Shown here piece after piece: positions 42,871 to 51,360 of a stretch of 64,000 nucleotides of DNA. Source of the stretch: M3 sp045133615 (GTDB lineage: Bacteria; Bacteroidota; Bacteroidia; Bacteroidales; Muribaculaceae); contig JBGUUQ010000087.1 in assembly GCA_045133615.1 (NCBI GenBank), positions 10,327 through 74,326 on the forward strand. The letters run 5' to 3'. How positions within the stretch are numbered: the first letter of the stretch is position 1; each line of letters starts with the position of its first letter. Below the pieces are notes generated by a model that saw nothing but the letters and a program-made list of their open reading frames with translations, did no database searches and was not told the DNA's origin. Both the position numbers and the translations under genes were made by a program.

Positions 42871-43932
42871 CTATCGTTTTGCGCCGAAGAGGTAATGGGC
42901 CAATAGGGGACTGGTGCGGAGTGCTTCGCTGACAAAGAGGCAGGCGGCGACAATGATGGCAGCGACGGTAAAGGAGACGGCAAAGCGTGTAATCGCCATG
43001 CTTTCTGGGTCGATGAAGGGGGAGAGGTATTGCAGGCTGTGGCTGCGGATGTCGGGGATGAAAAAGTAGTGGAGCATGTAGATGTCGAGTGTGCGACGCC
43101 CGACAAAGCGCATCACCCGACTCAATTTGGCACCGGTCGCAAAAAAGGCTTCTTTGCTCATAAAGAAGGTGAATACAAACAGCAGACCTGCATATCGAAC
43201 TATTGTGCCACAGACTACAATATAAGTCAAGGGCATGGCGTGTTTGAAATCTTTATTGAAATTCAACAACAGGCAACCGACAAAGGTGAGAATCACGATG
43301 GTGCGGAATCCATTATTTTTTATGCAGCTCATAAACAGCCGGCTGTATTTATGGCATAATATCCCGAATGCAAAAAATTGGAAATATTTAACCAGTTCGA
43401 TTATCTCCAATGTCGTCAACCACTGCCCTTTGACACCGACCAAAAATGCACAGATGATCGACAACACCACCAAACCGCAATCGACGACTTTGTCGGAGGT
43501 GTAGCAACCAATCAACGACAGAGTGAAATAGAGCAGGAACATTTCAAACAGGACAATCGTGAACCAATATTCGTCGAATCCGGTATTCAAAAACTGTAAA
43601 GGATTGTCGCCTCTAAAAGTTCTCAAAATCAAATAGAAAACGGCAGTAGGGAGGAGCTGAACCAAGGCTTTTTTACGCAAATTTTTGGCGTAAAAACTAA
43701 CATTCCATCGCTCTACGGCTTTGTATGCGATGTAACCGCTTATAAAAAAGAATGTAGGCATACGAAATGACATGAGAATAGAATTAATCACACCATTATA
43801 TGCCTCTATGCCATAGGTGACACATTCCACATGCCAAAAGACGACCAAAAACATTGTGAATCCTCGGAGGGCATCGATATAACCGATTCGGTCTCCTCCG
43901 GACAATCTATCAGCGGCGACGTCTATGCTCAT
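42871..43932 (-). CDS. Acyltransferase 3 family membrane protein (copy 2)
   Basis: 353 residues, same length and layout as the downstream copy. N-terminal LSGGDRIGYIDALRGFTMFL with the catalytic Arg, FWHVECVTYGIEAYNG with the His, FRMPTFFFISGYIAYKAVER, and a C-terminal RTSPLLAHYLFGAKR identical to copy 1. The tandem pair is clearly a duplication: the last 47 bases match copy 1 at 46 positions (42872-42918 against 41731-41777). No homopolymer tract in this copy. Probably a sugar O-acetyltransferase of the cell surface; acceptor unknown. The copies are 79 bases apart. Confidence 0.87.
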   Translation of the reverse strand: MSIDVAADRLSGGDRIGYIDALRGFTMFLVVFWHVECVTYGIEAYNGVINSILMSFRMPTFFFISGYIAYKAVERWNVSFYAKNLRKKALVQLLPTAVFYLILRTFRGDNPLQFLNTGFDEYWFTIVLFEMFLLYFTLSLIGCYTSDKVVDCGLVVLSIICAFLVGVKGQWLTTLEIIELVKYFQFFAFGILCHKYSRLFMSCIKNNGFRTIVILTFVGCLLLNFNKDFKHAMPLTYIVVCGTIVRYAGLLFVFTFFMSKEAFFATGAKLSRVMRFVGRRTLDIYMLHYFFIPDIRSHSLQYLSPFIDPESMAITRFAVSFTVAAIIVAACLFVSEALRTSPLLAHYLFGAKR

Positions 43933-43988
43933 TGATATATTGATATATTATTTGATGATTATCGGATAAGCGTATATTCGGGGGAATC

Positions 43989-44028
43989 AAAAAAACAGAG
44001 AGGTTGCATCAACTCTGATACAACCTCT
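43989..44028 (-). terminator. Terminator after the tRNA-Asn genes
   Basis: AGAGGTTG (43999-44006) pairs with CAACCTCT (44021-44028), loop of 14; on the minus strand the stem is followed by CTG and seven T (43995-43989). Confidence 0.75.
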
Positions 44029-44032
44029 TTTG

Positions 44033-44106
44033 CGCTTCAGGATGGGCTTGAACCAACGACCCCCTGATTAACAGTCAGGTGCTCTAACCAACTGAGCTAC
44101 TGAAGC
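44033..44106 (-). tRNA. tRNA-Asn (GTT), copy 1
   Basis: Cloverleaf fits on the minus strand: acceptor GCTTCAG/CTGAAGC, D arm GCTC...GAGC, anticodon stem CCTGA/TCAGG with loop CTGTTAA (anticodon GTT), variable GGGTC, T arm GTTGG TTCAAGC CCATC (one T-T mismatch in the stem), discriminator G. CCA is not encoded. Confidence 0.93.
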
Positions 44107-44122
44107 AGTCTGTCTTTTTTTG

Positions 44123-44196
44123 CGCTTCAAGATGGGCTTGAACCAACGACCCCCTGATTAACAGTCAGGTGCTCTAACCAACTGAGCTATTGAAGC
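44123..44196 (-). tRNA. tRNA-Asn (GTT), copy 2
   Basis: Identical to the neighbour except for the seventh acceptor pair: GCTTCAA/TTGAAGC instead of GCTTCAG/CTGAAGC, that is, both bases of one pair are changed. 16 bases separate the two genes, so they are probably one transcript ending at 43989. Confidence 0.93.
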
Positions 44197-44372
44197 AGTT
44201 GCTATCTCTTTTGGAGAATTGCGCTGCAAAATTAATGGCAAATTTCGAAATATGCAACAACTTTCATAAAAAACTTCACGAAATAAATGATTTTAATGCA
44301 TTTTTGAGGCTTTTTCGCAGTGCAATATGGTATTTATTGCTTACCTTAGCGTTCCAATTTCTGATAATAATA

Positions 44373-46049
44373 ATGAGACGACTCACATTTGCACTACGAA
44401 TCATAGCAGTAGCGGCAATCATACTTACCGCCGCGACCGTCACAGTTGCCGCCACCCGCAGCGACAAGGCTGAAATATCCCGCAATCTCAATATATTCAA
44501 TTCGATATACAAAGAGTTGCAAACGTTTTATGTAGATACAATCGACGCAGAAAAGTCGATAAACACGGCAATCAATGCCATGCTTAACGATATAGACCCC
44601 TATACGGAATATATCTCGGCGAAGGACCAAGATGAATTTATGACAATGTCGACCGGCGAATACGGCGGTATCGGCTCTTATATAATGGAGCATAACGGAA
44701 AGGTGTTGATTTCGGAACCGTATGAGGGATGTCCGGCACAACAAGCGGGTCTACGCGCCGGCGACCATATAATAATGATAGACAATGATACGGTGACAGG
44801 GTGGCGCAGTTCGCAAGTGAGCGAACGCCTTAAAGGACAGGCCGGAACGCAGCTTCGTGTCACGGTGAATCGTCCATACGCAGAGGATTCGATTCTTACG
44901 TTTGACCTCACCCGCAGGAAAATTCAAGTGCCATCGGTGCCTTATTATGCCGTGGTGAAGGAAAATATAGGATATATCTATCTCACTTCGTTTACCGACA
45001 AGTCGGCAAATGAGGTGCGCGACGCATTGGTGGAGCTGAAAAAGGATCCGAGAGTGAAGTCGATAGTGCTCGACCTACGCGGGAATGGCGGAGGACTGCT
45101 TGAAGCGGCAGTGAAAATCGTGAGCTATTTCGTGCCGAAGAATACCGAGGTGCTTCGCACACGCGGCAAAGATATTCTGAATGAAAAGGTGTATAAAACG
45201 ACATCGGCACCAATCGACACCAAAATACCTCTTGCGGTGCTTATCGACGGAGGGTCGGCATCGGCAGCCGAAATCGTGGCCGGTTCGCTTCAAGATCTCG
45301 ACCGCGCCGTAATAATCGGAGCACGTTCGTATGGAAAAGGATTGGTGCAAACCACGCGACAGTTGCCATACGACGGACTTCTGAAGGTGACTGTATCGAA
45401 GTATTATATACCGAGCGGTCGATTGATTCAAGCCATAGATTACTCGCATCGCAATCCCGACGGCACAGTAGCCCGAATACCCGACAGCCTGACGAATGTG
45501 TTCAAGACAGTGCATGGTCGCGAGGTGCGCGACGGAGGGGGTATCACTCCGGATGTAAAACTCACTTATCCCGCCGCCAACCGCCTTACATATAATATAT
45601 ATCGCGATAATTGGGCGTTTAATTTTGCCACCCGCTACGCAGCCGAACACCCGACAATCGCACCGGCGGAGGAGTTTGAAATAACAGATGAAATATTTGA
45701 ATCATTCAAGCAATCGATAGATCCAGATAAGTTCCAGTATGACAAAGTGTGCGAAACGGGACTTAAGGCGCTGCGCGAACTTGTAGACAACGAAGGGTAT
45801 ATGAACGACAGCGTAAAAGCCCAATTTACCGCCTTGGAGGGAATGCTGAAGCATGATTTGGAACATGACCTGAATGTGAACCGCAAAGCAATCGAGGAGA
45901 TTCTTGCACCGGAAATATCAAAACGCTACTACTATCAACGCGGTGAAATCATAGAGAATCTGAAGCGCGACATTACCCTCGACAGTGCCGCATCGGTGCT
46001 CAACAATCAGGCGGCATATCTCAAGATATTGTCACCATCAACGAAATAA
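44373..46049 (+). CDS. C-terminal processing peptidase (S41 family, CtpA/Prc-like)
   Basis: 558 residues from ATG 44373 (MRRLTFALRIIAVAAIILTA). A signal anchor or signal peptide covers residues 1-28. An N-terminal helical region (SIYKELQTFYVDTIDAEKSI and NDIDPYTEYISAKDQDEF), a PDZ domain (about 90-180, GGIGSYIMEHNGKVLISEPY and AGLRAGDHIIMID), and the S41 catalytic core follow. The core holds RVKSIVLDLRGNGGG, the Ser in DGGSASAAEIVAGSLQD, and the Lys in IIGARSYGKGLVQTTRQLPY. A C-terminal helical region follows. Acts in the periplasm, trimming protein C-termini. mfd starts 12 bases after the stop. Confidence 0.93.
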   Translation: MRRLTFALRIIAVAAIILTAATVTVAATRSDKAEISRNLNIFNSIYKELQTFYVDTIDAEKSINTAINAMLNDIDPYTEYISAKDQDEFMTMSTGEYGGIGSYIMEHNGKVLISEPYEGCPAQQAGLRAGDHIIMIDNDTVTGWRSSQVSERLKGQAGTQLRVTVNRPYAEDSILTFDLTRRKIQVPSVPYYAVVKENIGYIYLTSFTDKSANEVRDALVELKKDPRVKSIVLDLRGNGGGLLEAAVKIVSYFVPKNTEVLRTRGKDILNEKVYKTTSAPIDTKIPLAVLIDGGSASAAEIVAGSLQDLDRAVIIGARSYGKGLVQTTRQLPYDGLLKVTVSKYYIPSGRLIQAIDYSHRNPDGTVARIPDSLTNVFKTVHGREVRDGGGITPDVKLTYPAANRLTYNIYRDNWAFNFATRYAAEHPTIAPAEEFEITDEIFESFKQSIDPDKFQYDKVCETGLKALRELVDNEGYMNDSVKAQFTALEGMLKHDLEHDLNVNRKAIEEILAPEISKRYYYQRGEIIENLKRDITLDSAASVLNNQAAYLKILSPSTK

Positions 46050-46061
46050 CCGAATCAAGCA

Positions 46062-49000
46062 ATGGATATAGCCGAGCTTTGTCGACAGTTTCTATCGCTA
46101 CAACGTCGCAAGGCACTTGACAGTGCACTATCAAACAAAAAGGCCGACCAAGTGTCGCTTTACGGGCTTGCCGGCTCGTCGGCGGCAATGCTTTTTGCAG
46201 CACTACCGAAGCGCAACGAGCCTATAATCATTGTGGGAGATTCGCTCGACGATGCGGGGTATCTGTATCACGACATCTCACGCATACTCGGCGAAGAGTC
46301 GGTGTTGATGTTTCCATCGGGATATAAGCGCGACATCAAATACGGACAACCGGACCCGCCATCGCAGATATTGCGCACGGAGGCCCTCAACTGTTGGCAC
46401 TCCGAAAATCGCCCTCACTATGTGGTGACTTATCCCGAAGCATTGGCTGAACGAGTGGCATCTCGCGAGACAATTGACCGCCACACAATCAAATTTAAGG
46501 TAGGGGAGACGGTCGACCTGATTAAGGCGGAGAAATGGTTGCGCGAAAACGGATTTGAAGAGGTGGACTATGTGTATGAACCGGGACATTTCGCCGTGAG
46601 AGGTTCGATACTCGACATATTCGGCTACAGCCATGAATTGCCGTTTCGCATAGATTTTTTCGGAAATGAAATAGACTCGATACGCACGTTTAACATCGAG
46701 ACACAGCTATCGGAACAACGAATGACCGAGATAGCCGTCACATCAAATGTGGCAAGCCATTCGCGCGGAGAGTCGCTACTCAAATTCATAGGTCGCGATA
46801 CGATAATCTGCATGCGAGATGCCGCCTATACGGCAGAACGCGTCAAAGCGGTGGCAGCAGAGACGTTTTCGGACAGTGCGGTGATAGCCGATGAGGGGGA
46901 CCGCAATGCGATGAATCAAGTGGTGGATGCAGATGAATTTGCCGCCGACCTCGCAAAGTTCAAACAGGTGCATTTCACGGCAGCAGCCACTGCGCCAACG
47001 GCAGCAAAAGCCGCAATCGATTTCGGCTGCACACCGCAAGGTATATACCACAAGAATTTCGATCTTATCAGCGAATCGTTCACCAATCTTCTCAATGACG
47101 GATATACGCTTTTCATATTAAGCGACTCGGACAAGCAGACGGAACGTTTGCGCGTGATATTTGCCGATAGAGGCGACAAGATAGAGTTTTCGCCCATAAT
47201 CACAGCGTTGCATGAGGGATTTGTGGACCATCAACAGAAACGATGCGTATTCACAGACCACCAGATTTTCGACCGTTTCCACAAATACAATCTTAAAAGC
47301 GACCGCGCCCGGTCGGGCAAACTCGCACTTTCGCTCAAGGAGTTGAGTTCGATAGAGGTCGGAGACTATATTGTCCATGTGGACCACGGAGTGGGAAAAT
47401 TTGCGGGAATATTTCGCACCAATGTCAACGGGCGTACACAAGAGATGATAAAACTCGTCTACCTGAATGACGATATAATCTTCGTGTCAATCCACTCACT
47501 GCACAAACTCGCGAAATATCGCGGGAAGGAGGGTGTGGAGCCTCGCATAAACAAACTTGGGTCGGGTGCATGGAACAAGGTGAAGGAGCGTACCAAATCG
47601 AAACTCAAAGATATAGCCCGCGACCTGATAAAGCTATATGCCGCCCGCAAAGATGAGAAGGGATTTGCCTATTCGCCGGATTCGTATCTGCAACAGGAGC
47701 TTGAAGCATCGTTTATCTATGAGGATACTCCCGACCAACTTCGCGCCACACAGGAGGTGAAGGCGGATATGGAGAGCGAACGACCGATGGACCGACTTAT
47801 CTGCGGCGATGTGGGATTCGGCAAAACGGAGGTGGCCATACGCGCTGCATTCAAAGCGGCTACCGACGGGAAGCAGACGGCAGTACTTGTGCCCACTACG
47901 GTGCTTGCATACCAACATTTCAATACGTTCAAAGACCGCCTGAAAGAGCTTCCGGTGCGAGTAGACTATATCTCCCGCGCCCGTACAGCCAAACAGGTGA
48001 AACAAATACTCGCCGACCTCGCCGAAGGCAAAATAGATATACTCATAGGCACACACAAGCTCATCGGCAAGGATGTGAAGTTCAAGGATTTGGGACTGCT
48101 TATTGTGGATGAGGAGCAAAAGTTTGGTGTTGCGGTAAAAGAGAAGTTGAAGCAAATAAAGGTCAATGTGGACACGCTGACAATGTCGGCAACACCGATA
48201 CCCCGCACACTTCAGTTTTCGCTGATGGGCGCACGCGATCTATCGGCTATCACCACTCCGCCAGCCAACCGCTACCCAATCGTCACGTCGGTGAATGCCC
48301 TTAACGATGATATTCTTCTCGAAGCCATCAATTTCGAGATGTCGCGCAACGGGCAGGTGTTTATCGTGAATCCGCGTATCGAGGGGCTTTACGATATGGA
48401 GGCTACGGTGCGCCGACTTGTGCCTGATGCCCGGACAATAGTGGGACACGGGCAGATGCCACCGGAGAAATTGGAGAAGGCAATCATTGATTTCGCCAAT
48501 CATGACTATGATGTGCTTCTCGCCACGACGATAATAGAAAGCGGCATAGATATGCCGAATGTCAATACGATAATAATAAACGATGCGCATAAGTTCGGAT
48601 TGAGCGAGTTGCACCAACTTCGCGGCAGAGTGGGGCGCAGTTCGCGCAAGGCGTTCTGCTATCTGATGGTTCCGCCACACAATCCGCTCACCCCCGTGGC
48701 TCGTCGCCGCTTGCAAGCAATCGAGAGTTTTGCGGACTTGGGCAGCGGAATACATATCGCAATGCAGGACCTCGATATTCGCGGGGCGGGCAATCTGCTT
48801 GGTGCGGAACAATCGGGCTTCATTGCGGATTTGGGGTATGAAACGTATCAAAAGATTCTCAAAGAGGCTGTGATGGAGTTGAAGACGGAGGAGTTTTCGG
48901 ATACGTTGACGGCATCGGACGGCACGGAGGAGATGGAGTATGTGAACGATTGCATAATCGAAAGCGATATGGAGCTGTTGCTACCGGCGACATACGTGCC

Positions 49001-49406
49001 ACAAGACAGCGAGCGCATCGCCCTGTACCAAGAACTCGACAGTATAGAGCGCGAAACGGATCTTATGGCGTTTCGCTCTCGTCTGGAAGACCGATTCGGA
49101 AAAATACCGACAGTAACGGCTGAATTGCTCCGAATACCTCGCCTGCGACGTCTTGCCCGACAACTCGGAATAGAGAAGGTGACACTGAAACAGGAGACGA
49201 TGTTTCTCTACTTTGTGGATGAGTCGAACAAGGCTTATTATCAATCGCCCATGTTCGGCAAGTTGCTGAATTATTTGCAGCAAAACGCTCGTCGCTGTCG
49301 CATACGCGAGAAAAATTCACGCCGGAGCTTTGCCATAGCGAATGTTCCGACAGTGGAGGAGGCTGTGGCTATTCTTGCATCAATTCCGGAACTTGAGTCG
49401 ATATAA
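46062..49406 (+). CDS. mfd: Transcription-repair coupling factor
   Basis: 1114 residues, full-size Mfd, the translocase that removes stalled RNA polymerase and recruits UvrA. The order is: degenerate UvrB-like N-terminal domains (1-330; FLSLQRRKALDSALSNKKAD, ALAERVASRETIDRHTIKF), RNAP-interacting domain with ELSSIEVGDYIVHVDHGVGK (about 440), and RecG-like motor domains. Walker A is CGDVGFGKTEVAIRAAFKA, the DEEQ motif is in LLIVDEEQKFGV, with MSATPIPRTLQFSLMGARD and HQLRGRVGRSSRKAFCYL following. The C-terminal D7 TRCF domain ends the chain. Together with uvrC (minus strand, 6 kb) it is the second nucleotide-excision repair gene in the window. Confidence 0.97.
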   Translation: MDIAELCRQFLSLQRRKALDSALSNKKADQVSLYGLAGSSAAMLFAALPKRNEPIIIVGDSLDDAGYLYHDISRILGEESVLMFPSGYKRDIKYGQPDPPSQILRTEALNCWHSENRPHYVVTYPEALAERVASRETIDRHTIKFKVGETVDLIKAEKWLRENGFEEVDYVYEPGHFAVRGSILDIFGYSHELPFRIDFFGNEIDSIRTFNIETQLSEQRMTEIAVTSNVASHSRGESLLKFIGRDTIICMRDAAYTAERVKAVAAETFSDSAVIADEGDRNAMNQVVDADEFAADLAKFKQVHFTAAATAPTAAKAAIDFGCTPQGIYHKNFDLISESFTNLLNDGYTLFILSDSDKQTERLRVIFADRGDKIEFSPIITALHEGFVDHQQKRCVFTDHQIFDRFHKYNLKSDRARSGKLALSLKELSSIEVGDYIVHVDHGVGKFAGIFRTNVNGRTQEMIKLVYLNDDIIFVSIHSLHKLAKYRGKEGVEPRINKLGSGAWNKVKERTKSKLKDIARDLIKLYAARKDEKGFAYSPDSYLQQELEASFIYEDTPDQLRATQEVKADMESERPMDRLICGDVGFGKTEVAIRAAFKAATDGKQTAVLVPTTVLAYQHFNTFKDRLKELPVRVDYISRARTAKQVKQILADLAEGKIDILIGTHKLIGKDVKFKDLGLLIVDEEQKFGVAVKEKLKQIKVNVDTLTMSATPIPRTLQFSLMGARDLSAITTPPANRYPIVTSVNALNDDILLEAINFEMSRNGQVFIVNPRIEGLYDMEATVRRLVPDARTIVGHGQMPPEKLEKAIIDFANHDYDVLLATTIIESGIDMPNVNTIIINDAHKFGLSELHQLRGRVGRSSRKAFCYLMVPPHNPLTPVARRRLQAIESFADLGSGIHIAMQDLDIRGAGNLLGAEQSGFIADLGYETYQKILKEAVMELKTEEFSDTLTASDGTEEMEYVNDCIIESDMELLLPATYVPQDSERIALYQELDSIERETDLMAFRSRLEDRFGKIPTVTAELLRIPRLRRLARQLGIEKVTLKQETMFLYFVDESNKAYYQSPMFGKLLNYLQQNARRCRIREKNSRRSFAIANVPTVEEAVAILASIPELESI

Positions 49407-49418
49407 CGCCGGATTTTT

Positions 49419-49533
49419 TGCAAATTATCGGAATTCAGAGGGCCATATTCTGCAAAATATCGGAATTCAGAAGCCGATTTCTTGCAGAATATCGGAATTC
49501 AGACATTATTTTTCTGCAAAATATCGGAATTCA
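49419..49533 (+). repeat. Four-copy iteron-like array, exact 32-bp period
   Basis: TGCAAATTATCGGAATTCA (49419), TGCAAAATATCGGAATTCA (49451), TGCAGAATATCGGAATTCA (49483) and TGCAAAATATCGGAATTCA (49515). Copies start exactly 32 bp apart. The 13-base stretches between them differ apart from a shared GA after the first three copies. The array fills the space between mfd and the AAA/DUF4143 ATPase gene, ending 46 bases before its ATG. Confidence 0.9.
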
Positions 49534-49579
49534 CGAAATTATTTACTACCTTTATGCCGTATAAATCAACCGAATAGCT

Positions 49580-50881
49580 ATGATAGACGAAAAAACATTA
49601 CTTCAAGTGCTCGCAGAGCAGAAAGAAGAGGTGGACAATTACAAGCCAGAGCAATGGGTTGCCCGCAAAGAGGAGTGTATGTTTGAGTTTGACAGTAAGC
49701 TGGCTCAAGTGGTAATCGGAATCCGTCGCAGTGGCAAATCCACTCTATGCCATAAGGTGCTGAAAGAGCACGGAGTCCGCTACGGCTATGCCAACCTTGA
49801 TGACGACCGTCTGTCGGGCATGGATGTAAAAGATTTGAATACGCTACTTTCATGCATATATCAGATTTACGGTACGGATATTCCTTATCTGTTTTTTGAT
49901 GAGATTCAAGATGTTGACGGTTGGCATTTATTCGTAAATCGACTATTGCGAACGAATATACACATATTCGTAACCGGCAGTAATGCAAAATTGCTAAGCA
50001 GCGAACTTGCCACACATCTAACCGGACGATATAATGAAATAAGGCTCTATCCGTTTGCATTTTCAGAATATTGCAACTATCACAAAATCGACATTTCAAG
50101 TATCACGACAAAGGCAGATGCAGAGCGAAAACGCGCATTCATGAGCTATATAATAGACGGAGGGTTTCCTGAAATGCAATCCATCCGCAATAAACGCGGC
50201 TATGTGCAGAGTCTGATAGATGCGATTTTGCATAAGGATATACAACGTCGCTTCAAGGTCAGAAATATGGATGCTCTCAAAAAGATAGCATATCACCTGA
50301 TAAACAATGCCTGCCAATATGTAAACTACGGAGAACTCGGCAAATTACTTAATATATCGGACAAAACGGTAAAAAAATATGTCGATTACCTACAACAGGC
50401 ATTTCTAATCCAGCTACTGCCGAAACATTCATATAAGAGTAAAGAGCGTTTGCTCGGCGAAAAGGCATATATGGTGGATACCGGGCTTGAGAATAACCGC
50501 AATTATTCGATGGCAGGGGAAAATGTGGGGTGGCGATTGGAAAATGTGGTCTACCTCGAACTGTTGCGGAGATGCTCCAAAAACTTTTTGGACGTGTATT
50601 ACTATCGCCCCGATTCAAGACAAAAGGAGGTGGATTTCGTAGTGTGCAATCAAAATAAGACAGAGGAACTTATCCAAGTGGCTTACGATATCGAAAATCC
50701 GAAAGTCTACGTTCGCGAGACGTCGGCATTAGTGAAAGCAGCCAATGCGCTGCATTGCGATAAACTTACCCTTATAGCGTTCACAACTACACGAAACGTA
50801 GATGCGGACGGAAAAAAGATTCAAATTTTCTCGGCAATAGATTGGTTGCTCAAAGATTGGCAACAGGAGGAAAATCACTAA
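49580..50881 (+). CDS. AAA ATPase with C-terminal DUF4143
   Basis: 433 residues. The AAA_14-type ATPase domain has Walker A GIRRSGKST (47-55), Walker B YLFFDEIQD (D107, E108) and sensor FVTGSNAKLLSSEL. A middle winged-helix-like region (YGELGKLLNISDKTVKKYVD) leads to DUF4143, which includes YYRPDSRQKEVDFVV, resembling the D-x-E-V-D-F pattern of a PD-(D/E)XK-like nuclease fold often found in this family. Such ATPases are frequent in Bacteroidetes and are commonly mobile or variable between strains; their function is not known. The gene sits behind a four-copy 32-bp-period array, probably including its control region. Confidence 0.85.
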   Translation: MIDEKTLLQVLAEQKEEVDNYKPEQWVARKEECMFEFDSKLAQVVIGIRRSGKSTLCHKVLKEHGVRYGYANLDDDRLSGMDVKDLNTLLSCIYQIYGTDIPYLFFDEIQDVDGWHLFVNRLLRTNIHIFVTGSNAKLLSSELATHLTGRYNEIRLYPFAFSEYCNYHKIDISSITTKADAERKRAFMSYIIDGGFPEMQSIRNKRGYVQSLIDAILHKDIQRRFKVRNMDALKKIAYHLINNACQYVNYGELGKLLNISDKTVKKYVDYLQQAFLIQLLPKHSYKSKERLLGEKAYMVDTGLENNRNYSMAGENVGWRLENVVYLELLRRCSKNFLDVYYYRPDSRQKEVDFVVCNQNKTEELIQVAYDIENPKVYVRETSALVKAANALHCDKLTLIAFTTTRNVDADGKKIQIFSAIDWLLKDWQQEENH

Positions 50882-50889
50882 AATTGGGT

Positions 50890-50921
50890 ATTGCGGGAGT
50901 GGATGAGGATGCGTAACTTTG
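50890..50921 (+). promoter_or_regulatory. Promoter of the His-rich protein / TonB receptor pair
   Basis: ATTG (50890-50893), 20 bases, TAACTTTG (50914-50921), one mismatch in the -33 box, 30 bases before the first gene. Confidence 0.6.
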
Positions 50922-50951
50922 CAGCCGAAAAAGGTTAGGATTGTTTAGGTT

Positions 50952-51287
50952 TTGAACAATAACAGAGGACATATTTTATCTACGTTGTTTGTGCTGACGG
51001 TGTTTTTGGCAAATATCTTCAGTACGACGATCTTTGTCCATACACACGAAATCGACGGTGTGAAGGTGGTACATTCGCACCCATTCACAAGCAAAACCCA
51101 CAATCACTCCACCAATCAATTCGTGGCTCTTCATTTCACAGTGGCGACACAGGGTTTGACGAGCGATGCGGTGAATGTGGAGGATGCCGATAGGCTGCTG
51201 ATAGGGACTGTCTATGTGCAAGTGGCCGACGGTCATGCTTTTTTCACTCCGGATTGCCGGACTCTTCGCGCACCTCCTTGCTGTTAA
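50952..51287 (+). CDS. Small His-rich exported protein preceding a TonB receptor
   Basis: 111 residues, TTG start. N-terminal hydrophobic segment (residues 8-24, ILSTLFVLTVFLANIFS) likely a signal or anchor. It is followed by IFVHTHEIDGVKVVHSHPF and SKTHNHSTNQ, a dense set of His in HTH, HSH and HNH patterns suited to metal binding. The C-terminus ends in a Cys pair (APPCC). Similar small His-rich proteins precede TonB receptors elsewhere in Bacteroidetes. The receptor starts 73 bases downstream and itself has a His-rich N-terminus, so the pair probably handles a metal such as zinc. The metal and the mechanism are inference. Confidence 0.65.
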   Translation: MNNNRGHILSTLFVLTVFLANIFSTTIFVHTHEIDGVKVVHSHPFTSKTHNHSTNQFVALHFTVATQGLTSDAVNVEDADRLLIGTVYVQVADGHAFFTPDCRTLRAPPCC

Positions 51288-51360
51288 ATAAACATATGTG
51301 TCCGAATCTCTTCTCGGAAAAATTTATTTAACACCAATCATCACACGCGAAAAAAAATCA

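Noticed and set aside
49419..49533. CRISPR array
   Set aside because: The conserved unit is about 19-21 bases with 11-13 base gaps and four copies; spacers are far too short, there are no cas genes, and the unit is not CRISPR-like. An iteron or operator array fits better.
50881..51360. Cobalamin riboswitch upstream of the TonB receptor
   Set aside because: No B12-box-like conserved sequence was seen, and the region is occupied by the His-rich gene.
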